Source: Bufo bufo (Eukaryota > Chordata > Amphibia > Anura > Bufonidae). Taken from it: DNA of 64,000 nt. The notes below the pieces were generated by a model. It was not told where the DNA came from. It ran no database searches and saw only the letters and a list, made by a program, of their open reading frames with translations. How positions within the stretch are numbered: the stretch's first letter is position 1; each line of letters opens with the position of its first letter. Of this stretch, positions 46,501-58,500 are shown in pieces. Position numbers and translations under genes: made by a program. Location: assembly GCF_905171765.1 (NCBI RefSeq), contig NC_053390.1:213771208-213835207 (forward strand). The letters are read 5' to 3'.

Positions 46501-49500
46501 GTGCTGCCAGCAGAGATTAAAGGGGTGGGGGGTCAGCCTGTCAGTGCTCAGACCATACGCCGCACAGTGCATCAAATTGGTCTGCATGGCTGTCATCCCA
46601 GAAGGAAGCCTCTTCTAAAGATGATGCACAAGAAAGTCTGCAAACAGTTTGCTGAAGACAAGCAGATTAAGGACATGGTTTACTGGAGCAAAGTCCTGTG
46701 GTCTGATGAGGCCAAGATAAACTTATTTGGTTCTGTTTGTGGCAAACGTGTGGCGGCAACCAGGTGAGGAATACAAAGACAAGTCTGTCTTGCCTATGGT
46801 CAATCATGGTGGTGGGAGTGTCATGGTTTGGGGCTTCACGAGTGCTGCCTGCTGTGGGGGGCTACAGTTCATTGAGGGAACCATGAATGCCAACATCTTC
46901 TGTGACATACTGAAGCAGAGCATGATCTCCTACCTTTGGTCCGCAGGGCAGTATTACATGATAACGACCCCAAACACACCTCCAAGACGACCACTGCCTT
47001 GCTGAAGAAACTGAGGGTAAAGGTGCTGGACTGGCCAAGTATGTCTCCAGACCTAAACCCTATTGAGCATCTGTGGGGCATTCTCAAACAGAAGATGGAG
47101 GAGCGCAAGGTCTCTAACATCCACCAGCTCAGTGATGTTGTCATGGAGGAGTGCAAGAGGATTCCAGTGGCAACCTGTGAAGCTCTAGTGAACTCCATGC
47201 CCAAGAGAGTTAAGGCAGTGCCGGAAAATAATGGTGGCCGCACAAAATATTGATTATTTGGGCACAATTTGGCCATTTTCACTTAGGGGTGTACTCGCTT
47301 TTGTTGCCAGCGGTTTAGAAATGAATAGCTGTGTATTGAGTTATTTTGAGGGGACACCAAATTTACACTGTTATACAAGCTGTACACTGACTACTGTACA
47401 TTGTATCAAAGTGTCATATCTTTAGTTTTGGCCCATGAAAAGATATAATGAAATATTTACAAAAGGGGTGTGCTCACTTTTGTCAGATACTGCAAGTATC
47501 ATACTGCTGCAAGTTTCATAATATTCTGATTATCCACTGTTCAGTCAGAACATTAAAATGTTATAACTGCTGACGAAGGTGAAGTGAATTACATGGATTA
47601 TCTTCTGACAATGGAACATGGCAAGGGTGGGATATATTAGACCGTAGAAGTAAAAAAAAAAAAAAAAAAGGGTTGGTTGGAAAAAAAAAATGGGCAAAGT
47701 GTGACTTTGACAAGGGCCAAATAGTGATGGGTAGACGACTGGATTAGAGCAGCCCCAAAATTGCAGGTATAGTGGGGATGTTCCTGGTATGCAGTGGTTA
47801 GTACCTGCCAAAAGTAGTCCAGGTAAAGACAAAGATAACTGCATTTAATGGCAACAGGATCATGGGCACCCAAGGCTTATTGATGCCTGTCACGTCTGAT
47901 CCCACAGAAGAGCTATTGTAGCACAAATTGCTGAAAAAGTTATAAGGTGTCTGAACAGGTACTGCAGCCACAAGGCCACCAAAAGCTCCAACAGTGAGCT
48001 TAAGAACTGTATTATGAAGCAGTGGAAGAAGGTGGCCTGGTCTGATAAATCAGTATATCTCTTACCTGAGGATGAGTTTGCACCAACATGGCTGTTGGAA
48101 GAAGGGAAGTTGATGGAGACAGTGTGATTCTCTGGGCAACATTCTGCTGGGAACCCTTGTGTTCTGGCCATCATGTGGATGATACTTTGACACGTGCCAC
48201 CTACCTAAACATTGTTGTAGACCAACTACATTCCTTCATGTCAGCTTCATTCTCTAATAGTAGGATAATGCTCAAGATTTCAGGGTGTTGGCTTGGCTTC
48301 CGATTTCTCCAAATCAAAGTCCGAACCAGCATCTGTAGGATGTGCTGGAAAAACAAGTTTGATCCATAGTGGGCCCACCCCACAACCTAACCCTTTCAAG
48401 ACTGAGACTATTTTCATATTTTTTTTTTCTATGTTTTGTTTCCCCCCTACCAAGGGCCATAACTTTAACTTTTTGTTCACATAGCTATATCAGGGCTTGT
48501 TTTTTTTTTGTGGAACATGTATTTTTAATGGCATCTTTTGATTTACCATATCTTTTATAGGAAAATGAGAAAAAATTCTTTGTGGGGAGAAATTAGAGAA
48601 AAATTTAAATACTGGCATTGTTCTTTGGGTTTTGTTTTTATGGTATTGTTTTGCTAATAGGGATATGACAGTCTTTTTCTGCTGGTCAGTACGATTTCAG
48701 GAACACCAAATTTATGTAGCACAGATAGCCCCAGGAAGCAGAAGTTGGTGTTTCTGGTGAGGAGTGTAACTTGACCAAAAAACAACAAATCGGCTATTTT
48801 GTTTTTTTTCCAATTACGGTGATAAATATTTTTAGTATTTATTAGTTTGGACATTTTCAGTTTCTCATTATTATGTTTATTTTTTATTTATTTTTTCTAT
48901 AGGTAAAATTGGGAAAGGGGAGAGAATTTATTTATTTTATATTATTGTGTTTTTTTTAAAAATAGTTGTTACTTTCTTCTTTTTTTTTGTTATTGTCAGT
49001 AGTATAGTATTGCGGACTTTGGGATTTTACTGGCTTCGTGCTAACAGGAATCCTCTACAGTACAGCGCTCAGCTATTTCTGGATCTCCCATAGAAATGAA
49101 TGGAGTGGCCGCACACATGCCTGACTGGCTACTCCGTTCATTCCAAGGGGGAGGGGGGCTTCACTGGCTACGGCGCCCCCATTCTTGTGATTGGTGGGGA
49201 TCCCAGAAGTATCCTGTGGATAGGAGATAACTTTATATAACTGGAATACCCCTGTAAGCCTCTTCACAGGCAGGGCTTAATAGGCAGCTTACTATGGCAG
49301 GCCTGGGAGCCTTCACAAGGTCCAAGGTTGCCATAGCATCTGATTGGAAACCTGCAATTTTACCTCCAGTAGGTCCGATCGGAGGACAGAGGGAGTCCTC
49401 TTTCTCTAACTGCCCAGCTCACCTCCATATGCATCTATGGCCAGCCTAATTTAGCAGGCCGCTTATGTTGTACAGAACGATATTATTTGGTAATCTATTC

Positions 49501-52500
49501 TACAGTTTATTATTATATATGTGCACTGGACATGATATATACAGTACGTAATTTGATTCTCATATTTTAAGGTTTGCAGAATGATCATAAATCCATCATG
49601 AAAGAAATTGAAGAGGCCTTGCACAACCTACATGCTCGGGACAAAGAAAAGAGACAGAAAGATGAGGCCGAGGCCAATGCTGAAGCACTACAAGACCAGC
49701 AGTCTTTACCTGATGCATTTGCCAGAGTTGACGCAGTTACTCCAGGATCTCCAGCTAGTATGTGTGTAAGTGAACTTGACTTGGCTTCCAAAAAGAATGG
49801 CTCCTGTGCCTTGTGGCAAAGAAATACACTCCTTAACAAAAAAATAAAGCTTCCAGATAGAAATGTCTGGTTACTGCAAAACTTGCCATGCAGTTATGTC
49901 TTGGACAGATATGTAAATGATGACAGGTGCTATGCTCTTGTCAGAGAGAGATATGCATACAATGCACTATGAGAGGGGGCGCATCATTGGACTGTGGGAC
50001 GCAGGATGGTCGTTTCAACGAATTACCTGCCATCTAGGCCATTCTGAGCTAGCTGTTAGGAGCACACACACATGGTGGAGACAGCTCACCAGTAGGGAGG
50101 ATTGTTGGATCGGCTGACCATCACGAGCAGCTTACACAATTTCTTAGTCCACCATACAGACACAGGTGGCACCTCCATTACACATCCCTGTCTCTGGCCA
50201 GACGATTTCCAGGCTCTTTAGCAGAAGGAAATGGTGCCATGGAGCCCATTACAAGTACTGCCATTGACAGCCAGCCACCTCCACCTGGGTTTGCAGTGGT
50301 CTATAGGAAAAACTAGGGTGCACACTAGAGTTCTAGCCGCGGCATTAAGGCCAGAAGAGAAATGAAAGAACAACCGCACAAAAAGGCTGCACATCACCCT
50401 CTTAAAAAAATTCAGATATTTTTATTAAACAACAAAGCAAAAAAAGGTTAAAAACATTGTATGCAATAAAGATCTTGTGCCGGACCAAAATGTATGTCCA
50501 ATGCACAACCATATGTACTCCAGGTCCTAAAGTATAGACTAATATGTGTTGCCAGAAAAATACAGAGTGCATGATAAATATGACCTCAAATAAATATTAC
50601 AAAATATTCATCTAATGCAGGTTCAGGCAAGCATAGTGCATAGGTAGAACGCCCCACGCGTATCACTGGAATCACCAGCTTCCTGGACCCCTGATAGACC
50701 CCTGAGGAAGCTGGTGATTCCAGTGATACGCGTGGGGCGTTCTACCTATGCACTATGCTTGCCTGAACCTGCATTAGGCTCCATTCACACGTCCGCAAAA
50801 TGGGTCCGCATCCTTTACGCAATTTTGCGGAATGGGTGCGGACCCATTCATTCTCTATGGGGACGAAATGGATGCGGACAGCACACAGTGTGCTGTCTGC
50901 AGCCGCAATTGCGGAGCGCGGCCCCGATTTTGGGTCCGCAGCTCCGCAAAAAGATAGAGCATGTCCTATTCTTGTCCGCAGCTTGCGGACAAGAATAGGC
51001 ATTTCTATGGGGGTTGACGGGCTGGTGTGTTGCGGACCCGCAATTTGCAGGTCTGCAACACAGCACGGACGTGTGAACGAAGCCTTAGATGAGTATTTTG
51101 TAATATTTATTTGAGGTCATATTTATCATGCACTCTGTATTTTTCTGGCAACACATATTAGTCCATACGTTAGGACCTGGAGTGCATATGGTTGTGCATT
51201 GGACATAAATTTTGGTCCGGCACAAGATTTTTATTGTATACAATGGTTTTAACCCTTTTTTGCTTTGTTGTTTAATACAAATATATGAATTTATTTTTAA
51301 GATGATGTGCAGCCTTTTTGTGTGGTTGTTTGGTGGTTTGCAGTGGTGTCGTGAACGAGAAACCTGGACTGCTACAGAAGGAACTGTATAGTCTTTAACG
51401 ATTAATCCGGGTTCTGTTTGGGATCCCTCAATGGTCGGGTTTGAGTATGGAGGCTTCGTGCTGACCATTTCAGTCCTGTCTAGCAACCAGTTAGATTAAT
51501 CCATTCATTTACCAAGTGAGCTTTGATAAATGAAACGTGGAATCTGATTGGTTACTATGAGCAACTAAGCCAGTTTTCCTTTACACCAGTTTTCATAAAC
51601 CTTCCCCACAGTGTTTTGTCAAAAAAAGACGTAGTGTGAAACCACCCTTAGGCCCTGTTCACACCAAATCTTTTGCAGGTAGATTTTGGGACGGGCTCTG
51701 CGCCAAGAAGTCACCTGGTTGCCATTCGAACTCCGCCTGCCATTGTTTTCACTATGAGGCCTCACTGCTGTTGATGCAGCCGCAGTGTATTGCTGCGACC
51801 AGGTTTCCACACAGACTGCTGGAAACAGAGGCAGGTTTCCACTCATGGTATTACTCCATTGAATGGGGTCAAACTGCGAACGGTTGTCTTGGGCTACTTT
51901 CACACTTGCGTTTGGAGCGGATCCATCTGGTGTCTGCACAGACGGATCCGCTCCTATAATGCAAACGCTTGCATCCGTTCAGAACGGATCCGTCTGCATA
52001 TCTGGTTTTTACAGATCAGATTTTTCACTTCGTGAAAACTCAGATCTGACAGTATATTCTAACACAGAGGCGTGGTGATGGGGACGCTTCAAGTTAGAAT
52101 ATACTAAAAGAACTGTGTACATGACTGCCCCCTGCTGCCTGGCAGCACCCGAGCTCTTACAGGGGGCTGTGATCCGCACAATTATTGTGCGAATCATAGC
52201 CCCCTGTAAGAGATCAGGTGCTGCCAGGCAGGAGGGGGCAGACCCCCTCCCTCCCCTGTATTAAATGTGACCAGTGCAGCCCCCCTCCCTCTATATTCAT
52301 TGGTGGCCAGTGCGGCCCCCCCTCCCTCCCTCCCCAGTATTAAATGTGACCAGTGCGGCCCCCCTCCCTCTATATTCATTGGTGGCCAGTGCGGCCCCCC
52401 TCCCTCTATATTCATTGGTGGCCAGTGTGGCCCCCCCCCTCCCTCCCTCCCCAGTATTAAATGTGACCAGTGCGGCCCCCCTCCCTCTATATTCATTGGT

Positions 52501-55500
52501 GGCCAGAGCAGCCCCTCCCTCCCTTCCCAGTATTAAATGTGACCAGTGCGGCCCCCCTCCCTCCTATATTTATTGGTGGCCAGTCCAGTGCGGATTCCCA
52601 GTATTAAATGTGTAATTAAAATCACCCCCCCATCATTGGTGGCAGCGGAGAGTTCCAATCGTAGTCCCAGTTTAATCGCTGGGGCTCCGATCGGTTACCA
52701 TGGCAGCCAAGACGCTATTGCAGTCTTGGCTGCCATGGTTACTTAGCAATAAATAGAAGCATTATACTTACCTGCGAGCTGCGATGTCTGTGACCGGCCG
52801 GGCGCTCCTCCTACTGGTAAGTGAAAGGTCTGTGCTATAGGCAATGCGCCGCACAGACCTTTCACTTACCAGTAGGAGGAGCGCCCGGCCGGTCACAGAC
52901 ATCGCAGCTCGCAGGTAAGTATAATGCTTCTATTTATTGCTAAGTAACCATGGCAGCCAAGACTGCAATAGCGTCTTGGCTGCCATGGTAACCGATCGGA
53001 GCCCCAGCGATTAAACTGGGACTCCGATCGGAACTCTCCGCTGCCACCAATGATGGGGGGGGGGGTGATTTTAATTTGGGGGGGAGAGGGGAGGCCGCAC
53101 TGGTCACATTTAATACTGGGAATCCGCACTGGCCACCAATGAATATAGAGGGAGGGGGGCCACACTGGTCACATTTAATACTGGGGAGGGAGGGAGGGGG
53201 GGCCGCACTGGCCACCAATGAGTTAAATACTGATTTGAGTTTCACGATCTAACTCAAATCCGATGGTATATTAATAGGGGACTCCTGACTTTACATTGAA
53301 AGTCAATGGGGGACGGATCCGTTTGAAATTGCACCATATTGTGTCAACGTCAAACGGATCCGTCCCCATTGACTTGCATTGTAAGTCTGGACGGATCAGT
53401 TTGGCTCCGCACGGCCAGGCCGACACCAAAACGCTGCAAGCTGCGTTCGGGTGTCCGCCTGCTGAGCGGAACGGAGGCCAAACGGTGCCAAACTGATGCA
53501 TTCTGAGCGGATCCGCATCCACTCAGAATGCATTGGGGCTGTACGGATCCGTTCGGGGCCGCTTGTGAGACTCTTCAAACGGAACTCACAAGCGGAGCCC
53601 CGAACGCAAGTGTGAAAGTAGCCTTAAGTTGTTTTTAGCTTTGCAGCTACAAAATGCTTTGAATGCTTATTGCCTCTTTTAATGATTGCATCCCATTTCT
53701 CACGTAGTTGAAGATAAATCCTGGCTTGTAAGACACGTGTAATGCATAGTTTAATGATGTTATGGATGTGCAAGATAGATATATATATATTATATTACTG
53801 ATCTTCTGGAGCAATATCACATGAAACTTATGCCAGGCGTTTTCTTACTGTGCTATTCTCTTACAGTAATTGTTTTTGCTATGGCAGGTATGTGGTGCTT
53901 TGAGCAGGAATGAGACCTACACAAGGATGCTGCTTTTAATCATTGGAGCGAATGCTATTGATGTTATTGAGAAACCAGTATGAGGCAGTTCCCTGTAAAG
54001 AAGACCTTTTACCATCTGGTGTCCATCGAATCTGCTCGTTCCAGTGACATCTGTTGTGGGGTGGAAGGCAGCCCCATCTTCAGTATAATGCTGAGTCAAA
54101 CCTTCCCCCGGTTTTATATGGCTTTTATGTATCTGCCTTTAGTGTTGGACTTGCATACATTAACTCTTGAACAAGAAAAATGTCGTACTGTAAATCCTAA
54201 CCCCTTTAAGGGGGTTTCCCACTATCAGTACTTATTGCTATACTCCGCAGTCTGATAGAAGTGAATGGAGACGTGCTCACACATTTGCACCACCCCAAGG
54301 GTGGATTTGGCGTTTTTTGAGCCTCCAAGCAAAATTATATCTGGGTGCCCTTGTAGTACTGCTAGACTCAGTGCTGTGACACCGCTAATATGGCAACCAC
54401 TTATGTGTACCCCCACACAGTATATTGCCTGCTTATATGCTTCACACACAGTATTATACCCCTCAAACAATACATTGCACCCTGCTGGGTGTCTCATTCA
54501 GAATAATGTCCCTTACATGTTCCCCAATACACTATAGTAACTGTGCTTCTCGCCCAGTATAACGCCCCCTTGCGCGCGCTACTCGCCCAGTATAACGCCC
54601 CCTTGCGCGCGCTACTCGCCCAGTATAACGCCCCCTTGCGCGCGCTACTCGCCCAGTATAACGCCCCCTTGCGCGCGCTACTCGCCCAGTATAACGCCCC
54701 CTTGCGCGCGCTACTCGCCCAGTATAACGCCCCCTTGCGCGCGCTACTCGCCCAGTATAACGCCCCCTTGCGCGCGCTACTCGCCCAGTATAACGCCCCC
54801 TTGCGCGCGCTACTCGCCCAGTATAACGCCCCCTTGCGCGCGCTACTCGCCCAGTATAACGCCCCCTTGCGCGCGCTACTCGCCCAGTATAACGCCCCCT
54901 TGCGCGCGCTACTCGCCCAGTATAACGCCCCCTTGCGCGCGCTACTCGCCCAGTATAACGCCCCCTTGCGCGCGCTACTCGCCCAGTATAACGCCCCCTT
55001 GCGCGCGCTACTCGCCCAGTATAACGCCCCCTTGCGCGCGCTACTCGCCCAGTATAACGCCCCCTTGCGCGCGCTTCTCGCCCAGTATAACGCCCCCTTG
55101 CGCGCGCTACTCGCCCAGTATAACGCCCCCTTGCGCGCGCTACTCGCCCAGTATAACGCCCCCTTGCGCGCGCTACTCGCCCAGTATAACGCCCCCTTGC
55201 GCGCGCTTCTCGCCCAGTATAACGCCCCCTTGCGCGCGCTTCTCGCCCAGGATACAGTACTAATTATATTGTATGAGGAGCACATGTAGGGACTATTATA
55301 CTGTATAATGTCCCCTACATGAGGCCCTCACACAGTGCATGGTCACTTAGCCCACCTTCCTATAATGACTTGAACACATCTCGCTGCAGATCTGCTTCGG
55401 TTTATACAGCGGATAGACGCAATAAGAGCAATTATGTCACTGTGCCTGTCTGCAGCAAACCACTGATTGCAGAGTATATGGTGGAGGAGGGAGATGACGG

Positions 55501-58500
55501 TTCCCTGCTCCATCGTTGTATTCAATTGTATCCACAGATGCAGATGCAGTTGAGTTAGGTGCTTCTGCCATGCTTGCACACTATAGAAAAAGACGCTGGC
55601 CTCTCTGGTGGCTGGGATAATGGTAGTGCGCATAGGCCAATGCTTTTTCCTATAGTCTGCAAACACGACCATCACCGCTGTATTGCAGGGTGGTCGTAAC
55701 CATGGAAACGGGCCGTGTATAGTGTGATGGAAAAATGAATCAAGCCAGCAAAGGAAGCAATATGGACAATAACAATACATTAGTAAGTGATTAGTATTAA
55801 CTATGTCTACATGATAAATTACATTTGCAGAAGTGAGACAACCCCTTTAAGCCACTATTACACTGCACAATATTCAGCCAATTATCAGGAACATATGTTC
55901 ATACAAATGCTCGTTCCTGTTATTTCTCCCATGTAATCGTTCTGCCAGTCAACCAATAAACCGCTCGCTTGTCTGCTGATTTGCAGTATGAATGATGTAC
56001 AGTTAGCAGCAGTACATCTTCCTGTGTAATCAGGTATGTCATGCTGATAATCAATAGAACTGATTGAGAGGAATGACTGCATTAGCGATTACTTCTCCCA
56101 CATTCACTTTGAACAGGCCGTGTAATAGGCCAATGGAAACGGGCACCAATCCTTTTTTTTTTTTTTTTTTGCTTTGGTGGCCCCTTGACATAGAACAGTG
56201 TGACAAAGATTGTACACCCCCCTGTTCTCAGTGTTACTAGAACTGACTGGGCCCCACAGCAAACTTTTGAATGCCCTATTCCCCCCCCCCCCCCCATTGT
56301 CCTCTGCATCTAGGCACTCGCTACACCTGATGTCACACCGCGTCATGTCATAGTGCACAGCTACGCACACTACGTCCTGTCCTGACGGGCCCAGGGAGCG
56401 GTGAGTAATACCAGTGTTAGACTAGGAGCACTATACTCACCGCTCCCTGAGCCCTGAAAAAAAATCCATTTGTACTCCTATTGGGCCCCTGAGTTCGGGC
56501 CCTGTAACAGCTGCTTCCTCTGCTGACAAGGTAGCTACGCCCCTGCCTGTTCTTTAGTATACGTCTGGATAAAAATTTGCACTGAGCCACCGCAACCATT
56601 TAGTAGTTTGCATTATTTGGTCTAGTGTTGAACTGGTTTTAAAAACTTTCTAAGAAACTTCCAGACTGCATGCTTATGATTCCTAAATCAAATATCTGAT
56701 GCATAGACTGCATATGAAGTGGAGGCCCTGTATGAGAAAGCTAAGCATGATAGTTCTTTAATATGTGATTGCTGATATTTGCTCTCCAACTATTCCCACA
56801 TTTTCCAGCATATGGAATGGCAGACTCCTTTCCCAAAAAAAGGCAATCTGCTTTACAGATACATCTGCTTCTTTTTAGGAATAAATTAGTGCAATTTAAC
56901 AACAGTGTTGCTGTGGCTGGAAAGCAACGGGCAGCTCAGTGCTACCAACTTATCCAATACCTCCAATGATAATGGAAATAAATAATGTGCGGCCACCTAA
57001 GATGTGCCTACAGGACAATGTGCCACAGCGGGCATCCACTGGCATCTCATTCTCCATTGCTGGAGATGTGGCATTGTAAACTGCTGGTTTAGAGCATCCC
57101 ATGGTCTCTATGAAGATCTCTGTGTAGTATTACAGCTTATTGTTACTTTTTGATATTTTTTCTTTTTTTCTTTAGGGGTTGCAGGTTGGAGATGAAATAA
57201 TTGCATTGGGTTCAGTAAATACCAACAACTTTCAGACATTACAGAATATTGCCAGTGTGGTACAGCACAGCGAGGGGGTAAGTGCACGTTCATGCTGCAC
57301 AACGGATGTCCTGGGCGTGAAATGTACAAGTATTTGTTAATTGTCAGCTCTCTTGTGATTTCAGAGACCATTAAGTGTGACTGTGGTTCGAGATGGAAAG
57401 TCTGTTCATTTGGGGCTCACACCTCAACGATGGAATGGCAAAGGGCTTTTAGGGTAGGTCGAATTGATATTATCATCATTTAATCAGTAGGGCATTATTA
57501 GGCTAGTTTCACACTGGTGTTTCTGGGTCCGCTTGTGAGATCCGTTTCAGGGCTCTCAAAATCGGCCCAAAACGGAGCAGATCAGCCCCAATGCATTCTG
57601 AATGGATAAGGATCCGTTCAGAATGCATCAGTTTGGCTGCCTTCACTGACACAATATGGTGCAATTGAAAACGGATCCGTCCCCCATTGACTTTCAATGT
57701 AAGTCAAGACGGATCCGTTTTGACTTAGACTTTTTTTTAAATGAATAATGCAAACGGATCCGTAAGCACTAGACATACAAAAGAACACTACTTATTCCCC
57801 ATCCTCAGGTATGTGATCCGCGGTTATCCAACCTTTGGGACCCCCAGGAGTCACAAAATTGAAGTTTCCGCAGTCCCCTTTGAGAACGGAGCCATGGTGC
57901 GCATGCCGGACCACTGCTGCATTCTCTTCTATGGCACTGCCAGAAATAGTGGCCAGTACTGTACTTGGCAGTCCGGTAAAAGTGAGTGGTTTTCACAAAT
58001 GCGCACCATGGCTCTGTTTTCATGGGGGACTCTGGGACCTTCATTTTCGTAATTGCTGGGGGTCCCAGAGGCAGGCTGCCTGGCAATCAGATACTTATCC
58101 CCATAATAAGCAGTGTTATTATACATGTCAAGAGATTAAAGGGGTTTTATCATTGTGTACCTAAAGGGGTTATCCAATGATTAATGTAAAAAATTTAAAT
58201 TAGACGACATATGGTACATGATGACCTCTTTCTAACATAGCTAGAACCAGCCCCGATTCTCACATGGATCCAGAGATCTCCTCATTCATTGCTCCAATTG
58301 TTCTGCTAGATTTATTTGTGCTGCAGATCTCTCCCATCACAGCTCTAGGGGGGTGTCCTTTCTGCTGCAGCTCTCTCCCATCACCGCTCTGGGGGGTGTC
58401 CTTTCTGCTGCAGCTCTCTCCCATCACAGCCCTGGGGAGTGTCCTTTCTGCTGCAGCTCTCTCCCATCACAGCTCTGGGGGGGTGTCCTTTCTACTGCAG

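Larger units (their letters stand above)
45451..47492 (+). mobile_element. Tc1-like transposon carrying a nested foldback element
   Basis: The left end CAGTATCTCACAAAAATGAG follows TA (45449-45450). The right end reads ctcacttttgtcagatactg, next to CA rather than TA, so one target base has changed. Inner inverted repeats (cacacagccattaatgtct at about 46144 and its inverse near 47305) confirm the element. A foreign palindrome occupies about 45532-46056. Confidence 0.92.
42653..49571 (+). other. PSMD9: PSMD9 intron 2 (6.9 kb)
   Basis: It is filled by a hAT element with clear 8-bp duplication (42694-43464), a TA microsatellite, a 1.6-kb element with three consecutive hairpins and a minisatellite (43519-45103), a Tc1-like element carrying a nested foldback (45451-47492), and an older Tc1 relic (about 47540-48390). 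48400-49570 is AT-rich with no recognisable feature. Confidence 0.85.
49766..57175 (+). other. PSMD9: PSMD9 intron 3 (7.4 kb)
   Basis: It contains a Tc1 relic (about 49825-50290), a 960-bp palindrome with a nested Harbinger-like MITE (50369-51330), a 1.7-kb Harbinger-like element with a large palindrome (51892-53623), the 33-bp minisatellite (54543-55255), a TTAA-type terminus at about 55840-55855, a T18-20 tract and a C-run near 56150 and 56285, and otherwise unassigned sequence. The acceptor is tctttttttctttag. Confidence 0.85.

Noticed and set aside
49766..49972. Extension of PSMD9 exon 3 past 49765 in the same frame
   Set aside because: GTAAGT at 49766 and the conserved continuation in exon 4 (GLQVGDE) show splicing there. 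The read-through sequence ([10 protein letters not shown]...) does not resemble the family.
54543..55255. CRISPR-like regular repeats
   Set aside because: The repeats are contiguous with no unique spacers, no cas genes are present, and the genome is eukaryotic. The same applies to the other arrays.
54494..55289. Two opposite-strand ORFs of 248 and 263 codons
   Set aside because: They are an effect of a perfect 33-bp repeat, a multiple of three; no flanking coding sequence.
57741..58180. Cluster of 60-109 residue ORFs near PSMD9 exon 5
   Set aside because: They lie within an imperfect foldback in intron 5 and mirror one another between strands.
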